A stretch of 15,056 nt of DNA from JBICHM01 sp043101835 (GTDB taxonomy: Bacteria; Planctomycetota; Phycisphaerae; Phycisphaerales; UBA1924): NCBI GenBank assembly GCA_043101835.1, contig JBICHM010000147.1:1-15056 (forward strand), given 5' to 3'. Shown here piece after piece: positions 1 through 5,130 of this stretch. The position numbers and the translations under genes were made by a program. The notes under the pieces are model-generated. The model saw only the letters and a program-made list of their open reading frames with translations, did not search any database and was not told where the DNA came from. Positions within the stretch are counted from its first letter, which is position 1. Every line of letters begins with the position of its first letter.

Positions 1-637
1 CGTCGATGATCCGAACACGCGAGACGTCGAGCCCCGCCTCGGCGCCGGCGACGAGGTGCCCGATCGCGTCCGCGGTCTGCTGGCCGAGCGGCTGGCCCGT
101 CGCGGTGAAGACCGTCGCCGATGCGGTCGCCTGGCGCACCGCCTGGCCGAGCCCGGCCGGCGCAGGCGCGTCGATGATCACGCGCGCCTCCCGGATGCCC
201 TGCATGTTCGCGATGATCCGCGCGAGTTCGTTCTGCTTGGCGATCAGGAAGATCTGCTGATGCTGCGCGCTGGTCATCGTCCACGACTGCTTGTCGAGGA
301 CGGTGTCGAACATCAGCGAGGTGTCGGCCGGGAGCAGGCCCTGCTGGCCCAGCTGACCCAGCACCAGGTGGCGCATCTCGGCCGGCACCATGATGGCGCC
401 GCCCCGCTCCTCGTACTCGTACCCATTGCTGCGCAGGTAGCTGACCGCGCGCACCTGGGCGTCGGGCGCGACACCCGGCATCAGCTCGACCATCGGGCGC
501 GCGCCGGCGTACTGCGTCACGACGAAAAGCGCCATGAGCACGATCACGACCAGACTGGAGATCAGCAGACGCTGGGTGACCGTCAGCGACGACAGCTGGG
601 TACGGATCTGATCCAGCACACGCCTGAGTTGCCCCAT
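1..637 (-). CDS. fliF: Flagellar MS-ring protein FliF, N-terminal part (cut by window edge)
   Basis: FliF forms the MS-ring in the inner membrane, the base on which the C-ring and the type III export gate assemble. About 212 codons are visible. They hold a short cytoplasmic N-terminus, one membrane segment at roughly residues 22-42 (a run of Leu/Ile/Val followed by TQYAGARPMVEL), then the start of the periplasmic ring-building (YscJ/FliF) region with TMTSAQHQQIF, EARVIIDAP and ASATVF. The family is usually about 500-560 residues, so more than half lies beyond the left edge. The ATG at 637 is preceded by a good Shine-Dalgarno (AGGGAGG) about 8 nt upstream. It follows fliE after a 148-nt gap that holds a possible sigma-54 promoter, so it may be transcribed both from flgB and from its own start. 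The order flgB-flgC-fliE-fliF is the classic bacterial arrangement. Confidence 0.95.
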   Translation of the reverse strand, partial: MGQLRRVLDQIRTQLSSLTVTQRLLISSLVVIVLMALFVVTQYAGARPMVELMPGVAPDAQVRAVSYLRSNGYEYEERGGAIMVPAEMRHLVLGQLGQQGLLPADTSLMFDTVLDKQSWTMTSAQHQQIFLIAKQNELARIIANMQGIREARVIIDAPAPAGLGQAVRQATASATVFTATGQPLGQQTADAIGHLVAGAEAGLDVSRVRIID

Positions 638-664
638 CGCACCGGCCTCCCTGCCGCGGACTCT

Positions 665-681
665 CGCGCAATCCTTGCGCG
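665..681 (-). other. Perfect 7-bp inverted repeat in the fliF leader
   Basis: CGCGCAA and TTGCGCG are perfect inverted copies separated by 3 nt. If the candidate sigma-54 promoter at 694-709 is used, transcription would start near 683 and this hairpin would form the extreme 5' end of the fliF mRNA. It could protect the transcript or be a protein-binding site. The function is inference, and GC-rich DNA produces short hairpins by chance. Confidence 0.35.
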
Positions 682-693
682 TCCGGGCCGCGC

Positions 694-709
694 AGCAATC
701 GCGCGACCG
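694..709 (-). promoter_or_regulatory. Candidate sigma-54 promoter upstream of fliF (weak)
   Basis: The minus strand reads CGGTCGCGCGATTGCT. It has the invariant GG of the -24 element, the invariant GC of the -12 element at the correct 10-nt spacing, and a perfect TTGCT -12 box. The rest of the -24 element does not match TGGCAC. The start point would lie near 683, giving a leader of about 46 nt before fliF. It is weaker than the flgB promoter, but the position suits a second entry point into the operon. Confidence 0.35.
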
Positions 710-760
710 AGATCACCTCTTCGGCACGGGCGCGCGCGGACCTTGAATGTCAGAGAGCAG

Positions 761-778
761 GCGCGGGAGATTCCGCGC
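761..778 (-). other. Inverted repeat just after fliE (hairpin or activator site)
   Basis: GCGCGG and CCGCGC flank a 6-nt spacer and begin 7 nt after the fliE stop. No U-tract follows, so an intrinsic terminator is not well supported. It lies about 78-95 bp upstream of the start point predicted from the candidate sigma-54 site at 694-709. That is where an enhancer-binding protein could sit. Confidence 0.3.
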
Positions 779-785
779 GCCGGAG

Positions 786-1100
786 TCAGACGCGCATCTG
801 CTTCAGCTCTTCATAGGCGTCCATCACCTTGTTCCGGACCTGGAGGAGCATCTGAAAGGCGAGGTCCGCCTTCTGGGTGGCGCCGATCACCGTGGCGACA
901 TCGTCGCGTCGCCCGGCGGTGAGGTCCTCCATCGCCTGGTTGGCGTCGGCCTGCAGACGGTTGACCTCCTCGAGATTCTTCTTGAGGAGGTCGACGAACT
1001 GCGGCGCGTCGGGGTCGGCCTTGCCGGCCTGCTGCCCCTGCGACGGCGGGGTGACGCCCCGCACACCGCCGGCCTGGATCAGTCCCAGTGGATCGTTCAT
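786..1100 (-). CDS. fliE: Flagellar hook-basal body protein FliE
   Basis: FliE links the MS-ring and export gate to the rod and is needed for export of rod proteins. The 104-residue product has the normal FliE size. It has the family layout: a variable Gly/Pro/Gln-rich N-terminus, then FVDLLKKNLEEVNRLQADANQAM and the conserved C-terminal region with ATQKADLAFQMLLQVRNKV and DAYEELKQMRV. The product is helical with no signal peptide, as expected for a substrate of the flagellar export system. A modest purine-rich stretch (GGCGGAG) precedes the ATG. It lies between flgC (73 nt upstream) and fliF, fixing the flgB-flgC-fliE-fliF order. Confidence 0.94.
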   Translation of the reverse strand: MNDPLGLIQAGGVRGVTPPSQGQQAGKADPDAPQFVDLLKKNLEEVNRLQADANQAMEDLTAGRRDDVATVIGATQKADLAFQMLLQVRNKVMDAYEELKQMRV

Positions 1101-1173
1101 CGCGCTGCTCCGCCCCGCCGGCTCGCGGGGGCGAGGGATCGTTCACTCGTCGCCATCGGACGCCCGGGCCATG

Positions 1174-1620
1174 CTACGCCAGCAGGCGCAGCGCCTCGGA
1201 AAGCATCGTCTTCGTCGCCTCCGCCGCGGCCACATTGGCCTCGTAGGCGCGCGACGCCTCGATCATGTTGATCTGCTCGACCACCGGATTCACATTCGGG
1301 TAGTACACATACCCCGCCTCGACGCCGCGCTCCGGGTCGTCCTCCGTCGCCGCGAGCGGGTGCGTCGGATCCCAGACCGGCAGGAGCGGGCTCGGATCCT
1401 CAACGATCTCCGCGACGCGCACCCCTGCCGCGCCCCCGCGCGCCGCGCCGCCGGCGGCGCCCGGATCCGGCGCGAACATCGCCACACGCCGCCGATAGGT
1501 TCCGACACCGCCGTCGGGCTCAAGCAGGGCGTTCTGATTCGCAAGGTTGCTGGCGATGGTGTTCAGCCTCGTCCGCTGGGCCACCATGCCGCTGACCGAG
1601 ATATCCAGTGCGCCGTACAT
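1174..1620 (-). CDS. flgC: Flagellar basal-body rod protein FlgC
   Basis: FlgC is one of the proximal rod proteins, exported through the flagellar type III apparatus and assembled in the periplasm. The 148 residues begin with the rod-protein motif (LDISVSGMVAQRTRLNTIASN, then LANQNAL) and end with the characteristic helix (NPVVEQINMIEASRAYEAN, then AATKTM-like residues). The YVYYPNVNPV segment before this helix is typical of FlgC. A Gly/Ala-rich low-complexity stretch at about residues 52-66 (APDPGAAGGAARGGAAG) sits in the variable middle of the protein. AAGGA lies just upstream of the ATG, and flgB ends 25 nt before it, so the two are surely co-transcribed. Confidence 0.94.
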   Translation of the reverse strand: MYGALDISVSGMVAQRTRLNTIASNLANQNALLEPDGGVGTYRRRVAMFAPDPGAAGGAARGGAAGVRVAEIVEDPSPLLPVWDPTHPLAATEDDPERGVEAGYVYYPNVNPVVEQINMIEASRAYEANVAAAEATKTMLSEALRLLA

Positions 1621-1645
1621 GGGCGGTGTCCTTCAGGAAGCGCGA

Positions 1646-2086
1646 TCAGACGCGCAGGGAAATGGCCTGGCCGAGCAGGTTGATGCGGTTCGTATACAGC
1701 TGCGCCGCCAGACGAAAGGCGCCGGTGTTCTCGACGAGATCCTGCATCAGCCCCTCGAGATCACGGTCGTTGCGGTCGTGGAAGAGCACATTGCCCGACG
1801 GGGTGCGCGGCTGGATCGTGAACCGCCCGTCGCCCCCCGGCTCGAACTCCGGGCCCCGACGGATGCAGAGCTCGCCGCGCGTGCCCCAGGTGCGACCGCG
1901 CCGGTCGTCGATCGCCTCGCCGAGGCGGCGCTGGAAGTCCGGGACACTGACATCACGCGTCACGTACCCCGGCGTGTCGAGGTTCGCGATGTTGCTGTTG
2001 ATCAGCGTGTGCCGCTGCTCGGCGAAGCGCATCATCGCCTCGAGGGCGGGCAGGGCGTCGGCGGTGGTCAGGTCATTGATGCGCAT
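1646..2086 (-). CDS. flgB: Flagellar basal-body rod protein FlgB
   Basis: FlgB is the proximal rod subunit closest to FliE and is secreted by the flagellar export apparatus. The 146-residue product contains the rod signature NSNIANLDTPGYVTRDV near residues 31-47 and ends in the rod C-terminal helix (FRLAAQLYTNRINLLGQAI). I place the start at the ATG at 2086. This leaves about 32 residues before NIANLDTP, the normal spacing. The in-frame GTG at 2134 and ATG at 2128 lie upstream of, or inside, the sigma-54 promoter at 2112-2127. No strong Shine-Dalgarno is seen. It is the first gene of the flgB-flgC-fliE-fliF unit and follows the sigma-54 activator gene after 78 nt. Confidence 0.93.
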   Translation of the reverse strand: MRINDLTTADALPALEAMMRFAEQRHTLINSNIANLDTPGYVTRDVSVPDFQRRLGEAIDDRRGRTWGTRGELCIRRGPEFEPGGDGRFTIQPRTPSGNVLFHDRNDRDLEGLMQDLVENTGAFRLAAQLYTNRINLLGQAISLRV

Positions 2087-2111
2087 GGAAGGTCTCGTCC
2101 GCGTGAAACCC

Positions 2112-2127
2112 CGCAAATCGCGGGCCA
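2112..2127 (-). promoter_or_regulatory. Sigma-54 promoter driving flgB-flgC-fliE(-fliF)
   Basis: The minus strand reads TGGCCCGCGATTTGCG. Against the consensus TGGCACG-N4-TTGCW it matches T, G, G, C, C, G in the -24 element and T, T, G, C in the -12 element, with exact spacing; the misses are one C for A and the final G. The start point would be near 2101, about 15 nt before the flgB ATG. The gene immediately upstream encodes a sigma-54 activator, which strongly supports the call. Confidence 0.7.
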
Positions 2128-2135
2128 TCGCCACA

Positions 2136-2153
2136 CGCCCCGTTCGAGGGGCG
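2136..2153 (-). other. Inverted repeat upstream of the flgB promoter
   Basis: CGCCCC and GGGGCG flank a 6-nt spacer, just after the end of the activator gene and about 35-52 bp upstream of the predicted flgB start point. It could be a weak terminator for the activator transcript, although no U-tract follows. It could also be a binding site for the activator. A second small inverted repeat (CCCGC, 5-nt loop, GCGGG, 2110-2124) overlaps the promoter itself. Neither role can be settled from sequence alone. Confidence 0.35.
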
Positions 2154-2164
2154 CAGTGCGCGAC

Positions 2165-3670
2165 TCAAAGGTCCGGCGCGACGAGGTTCGCCTCCTTCCA
2201 CTTCTTGAGTTTGAGCCCGAGCGTGCGGACCCCGATGCCCAGCGCCTCGGCCGTCTTCTGGCGATGGCCGTTGAAGCGGCTGAGTGTGCGGACGATCGCC
2301 TCGCGTTCGATGTCCTCGAGGGCCCGTGGCGACTCACTGACGCCGTGCAGCGGCGCCGACTCGACCAGTGACCCCGCGCCCGCCGGCGCAGGCGCTGCGC
2401 TCGCGCCGAGCGCAGTCTGCGCCGCCGGCGCAGCGATCGCGGCCGACGGCTGTCCGCCGAGCCACGGCGCGATCAGACTCGCCGGGATCGATTCGCCTCG
2501 GCTCAGCACGACAGCCCGCTCGCAGATGTTCTGCAGCTCCCGCACGTTCCCCGGCCAGCGGTACGACTGCAGGAGCGCCATGGCCCCGTCGTCGAATGCA
2601 CGCGCCGGGCGTCCCTCGCGCTGACACACCATCCCGATGAAATGGGCCGCGAGCGCCGGGACATCCTCGGCGCGGTCGCGCAGGGCGGGAATGTGCAGCG
2701 GCAGCACGTTCAGACGGAAGTACAGGTCCTGCCGGAACTCGCCCCGCTCAACAGCGCGAGGCAGATCGCGGTTCGTGGTCGCCAGCACACGCACATCCAC
2801 GCCGATGGGCGTGCTCGAGCCGACCCGCTCGAAGACCCGCTCCTGCAGCACGCGCAGGAGCTTCGCCTGGATCTGGGGACTCACCTCGCTGATCTCGTCG
2901 AGCAGCAGCGTGCCCCGGTCGGCGAGTTCGAATCGCCCCTTCCGCAGCTTCTCCGCGCCCGTGAAGGCGCCCTTCTCGTGTCCGAAGAGCTCGCTCTCGA
3001 GCAGCGACGGCGAGAGCGCAGCGCAGTTCATCGCGAGCATCGTCTCGCCGGCGCGGGCGCTGCACTCGTGGATGGCCCGGGCGATCACCTCCTTGCCGAC
3101 GCCCGACTCGCCGTGGATCAGCACGGTGCCGTGGCTCGCCGCGACCGCGCGAACCTGCTCCTTGACCATTCGCATCGCGTGCGACACGCCCACGATGCGG
3201 TCGAGCCCGCGCAGCGCCCCACCCGCGGGCGCGGCGCCCGAAGTCGCCGGCGCCGGCTGGCCTGCCGGCTGTCCGGCGAGCATCAGCACCTGGTTCTCCC
3301 GCTTCAGCCGCGCATGGTCGATCGCCCGCTTCACCGCGACGATCAGCTCGTCGCCCTCGAACGGCTTGGTGATGTAGGTGTACGCCCCGAGCTTCATCGC
3401 CTGCACGGCGGACTCGATCGTGCCATAGGCCGTCATCAGCACGACCGGCAGGTCGTCATCGAACTCGCGCACGCGCTCGAGCAACTCGACACCGGTCATC
3501 CCGGGCATCTTCAGGTCGGTGACGACCGCGTCGGGCTTCCGCCGGGCGATCATCTCGAGGGCCGGCTCGCCGCCGTGGGCGGCCAGCACGGTGAACCCCG
3601 CACGCTGCAGCGTGACGCCGACGCTGTCGCGCAGCATCTCCTTGTCATCAACGACGAGTACGGTGGGCAT
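2165..3670 (-). CDS. NtrC/FlrC-type sigma-54-dependent response regulator
   Basis: A 501-residue enhancer-binding protein with three domains. The receiver spans about 1-120, with acidic D8/D9, phospho-acceptor D52 in VTDLKMPG, T80 and K102. The AAA+ domain spans about 155-400, with Walker A GESGVGKE (187-194), the sigma-54 contact loop GAFTGA (234-239) and Walker B TLLLDEI (254-260). A Fis-type helix-turn-helix lies at about 452-492 (RQKTAEALGIGVRTLGLKLKK). Linkers at about 132-150 and 403-445 are rich in Ala, Pro and Gly. An intact GAFTGA loop means it should activate sigma-54 RNA polymerase. It starts 2 nt after the kinase gene stop, so the two form a pair. Its neighbours and the sigma-54 site before flgB make it the likely flagellar activator (FlrC/FleR/FlgR role), which is inference from context; the family also includes nitrogen and other regulators. 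Confidence 0.93.
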   Translation of the reverse strand: MPTVLVVDDKEMLRDSVGVTLQRAGFTVLAAHGGEPALEMIARRKPDAVVTDLKMPGMTGVELLERVREFDDDLPVVLMTAYGTIESAVQAMKLGAYTYITKPFEGDELIVAVKRAIDHARLKRENQVLMLAGQPAGQPAPATSGAAPAGGALRGLDRIVGVSHAMRMVKEQVRAVAASHGTVLIHGESGVGKEVIARAIHECSARAGETMLAMNCAALSPSLLESELFGHEKGAFTGAEKLRKGRFELADRGTLLLDEISEVSPQIQAKLLRVLQERVFERVGSSTPIGVDVRVLATTNRDLPRAVERGEFRQDLYFRLNVLPLHIPALRDRAEDVPALAAHFIGMVCQREGRPARAFDDGAMALLQSYRWPGNVRELQNICERAVVLSRGESIPASLIAPWLGGQPSAAIAAPAAQTALGASAAPAPAGAGSLVESAPLHGVSESPRALEDIEREAIVRTLSRFNGHRQKTAEALGIGVRTLGLKLKKWKEANLVAPDL

Positions 3671-3672
3671 AG

Positions 3673-4623
3673 TCAGCGTCCTGCCTTGGCATTGGCGCCG
3701 GGCGTCCTGCCCGGCGTGGTGTCACTGGGGTCGATGGCGGGGAGCAGCAGCTCAACGAGCGCGCCCCCCTCCGGCCGGTTGCGCACCTGCACGCTCCCGT
3801 TGTGGGCGTCCACGATGCGGTGCACGATCGCGAGGCCGAGCCCGGTGCCCGCCTCGCGTGTGGTGAAGAACGGGTTGAACATCCGCTCGAGAGCCTCGTC
3901 GCTCAGGCCGGCGCCGGTGTCGGCGATCGCGAGCGACACGCCCGGCACACGCGCGCCGCCGGTGATGCGGATCTCCGCGCTCCGGGCCGTCAGCCGAACG
4001 ATGCGCTCGACGCCCGGACGGCTGCCGGCCTCGATCGCCTCGGCCGCATTGCGCACCACGTTGACGAGCGCACGCTGCAACAGCGAGCGGTCGCAGGCGA
4101 TCTCCAGCCCATCCGGGGCATCGATCACCGCGTCGACGCCCGACGGGCGCATCACGCCGATGCACGCCTCAACGGCGCACTCGAGCAGCTCCCGCGCATC
4201 CGCCGGTTCCGGGCGGATCCGGATCTCGCGCGAGAAGTCGAGCACATCGCACACGATGCGGTCGAGCCCGACGACCGCCCGCCCGATCTTGCGCGCAGTC
4301 TCGGCGAGCGCCGGGCGGTCGGCGAGGTCCTCTTCGAGCACCGTCGCGTACAGGCGGATGGAGCCCAGCGGGTTGCGCACTTCGTGGGCGATGCCCGCGG
4401 CCATCTCGCCGAGGGCCGCGAGCTCCTGCGAACGCCGCAGGCGCCGGTTCGCCTCCCGAAGCTCCCCCTGAAGACGCGCGACTTCGCCCTTCAACGACTC
4501 GTGCGTCGACTGCAGCCGGGTCACGAGATCGTTGAACGACGAGACGACCTGCGCCAGCTCGGCCGGATCAGGGCCGGCCTGGCGCGCACCGACGGGCGGA
4601 TGCTTCGTAGCGCTCGCGCTCAC
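3673..4623 (-). CDS. Soluble NtrB/FlgS-type histidine kinase
   Basis: A 316-residue sensor kinase that should phosphorylate the response regulator encoded just downstream. No membrane segment is visible. The N-terminal part (about 20-70) looks like a coiled coil (FNDLVTRLQSTHESLKGEV), and no PAS or GAF domain is evident. The H-box ALGEMAAGIAHEVRNPLGSI places the phospho-histidine at H80. The ATPase domain has the N-box around N192 (NVVRNAAEAI), the G1 box IADTGAGL (D235) and the G2 box GTGLGLAIVH. The start is a GTG that overlaps the stop of the FlgN-like gene (GTGA), implying translational coupling. A cytoplasmic kinase inside a flagellar locus recalls Campylobacter FlgS and Vibrio FlrB, which respond to assembly of the export apparatus. 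The signal sensed here is not visible in the sequence. Confidence 0.92.
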   Translation of the reverse strand: MSASATKHPPVGARQAGPDPAELAQVVSSFNDLVTRLQSTHESLKGEVARLQGELREANRRLRRSQELAALGEMAAGIAHEVRNPLGSIRLYATVLEEDLADRPALAETARKIGRAVVGLDRIVCDVLDFSREIRIRPEPADARELLECAVEACIGVMRPSGVDAVIDAPDGLEIACDRSLLQRALVNVVRNAAEAIEAGSRPGVERIVRLTARSAEIRITGGARVPGVSLAIADTGAGLSDEALERMFNPFFTTREAGTGLGLAIVHRIVDAHNGSVQVRNRPEGGALVELLLPAIDPSDTTPGRTPGANAKAGR

Positions 4624-5108
4624 CCCTCGCGGTCCTGGTAGCGGGGCTGGCTCGCGCCGGGACGCCCGTACGCCGCGACGGCGCCGCGCCCCTTCGAAAG
4701 GCCCTGCAGCTCGCCCGTCACGCGCCCGCGCCGCTCGTCGAGGGCCTCGCGGTCACGCTCGTCCCGCTGCGCGATCGCGTTGATGCGCGCCGCCAGATCG
4801 TCGATCTGCCGGTTGAACGACTCGCGGCTCTGTTCATCAAGCTGCGCCATCAGCTCGCGCCATTGCACGCGGAACGGCGCGAACTCCTCGGTGAGCGCCC
4901 CGAGGCGATCGATGATCGCCTGCCGCTCCCCCAGCACGCCGAGGAGCGCATCGGTGTCGTCCTCGCGGATCAGCGACGACTGACGCTCGCTGAGCCCGTC
5001 GAGGCGCTCGTACAGCCCGCGCTGCTCATCGATGATCCGTTCGAGGCGCGCCCGCCAGCGATCCGGTCCGCCCGGGGCGTCCTGCCCCCCCTGCCGGGTG
5101 TTCGTCAT
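4620..5108 (-). CDS. FlgN-like flagellar chaperone, coiled-coil
   Basis: A 162-residue, charged, almost wholly helical protein with no signal peptide. Long heptad-like stretches (LERIIDEQRGLYERLDGLS, then LLGVLGERQAIIDRLGAL) and the overall size fit the FlgN family, cytoplasmic chaperones for the hook-filament junction proteins FlgK and FlgL. The C-terminal tail is basic and low in complexity (SKGRGAVAAYGRPGASQPRY). I use the ATG at 5108 because it has the best Shine-Dalgarno in the window (GGAGGT, 4 nt away); an upstream in-frame start at 5276 would put 56 low-complexity residues inside the TPR gene. Its end overlaps the kinase GTG by 4 nt. FlgN sequences are poorly conserved, so the assignment rests on shape and context. 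Confidence 0.6.
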   Translation of the reverse strand: MTNTRQGGQDAPGGPDRWRARLERIIDEQRGLYERLDGLSERQSSLIREDDTDALLGVLGERQAIIDRLGALTEEFAPFRVQWRELMAQLDEQSRESFNRQIDDLAARINAIAQRDERDREALDERRGRVTGELQGLSKGRGAVAAYGRPGASQPRYQDREG

Positions 5109-5130
5109 CCTGACCTCCGTCCGTTCCGTC

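Noticed and set aside
665..785. Intrinsic terminator after fliE
   Set aside because: The inverted repeats are real, but no U-tract follows, so I list them only as hairpins or possible binding sites.
56..922. 288-codon open frame on the plus strand over fliF and fliE
   Set aside because: The minus strand encodes unmistakable FliF and FliE here; the plus product is rich in Arg, His and Asp and has no family features.
2087..2134. Upstream starts for flgB (GTG 2134, ATG 2128)
   Set aside because: They would place the sigma-54 promoter inside the coding region and add 14-16 residues before the normal FlgB start.
2642..4471. 609-codon open frame on the plus strand
   Set aside because: It lies opposite the regulator and kinase, whose domains and motifs are complete. 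Its product is Arg/Ser/Ala-rich and has no recognisable motif; long antisense frames are common at this GC content.
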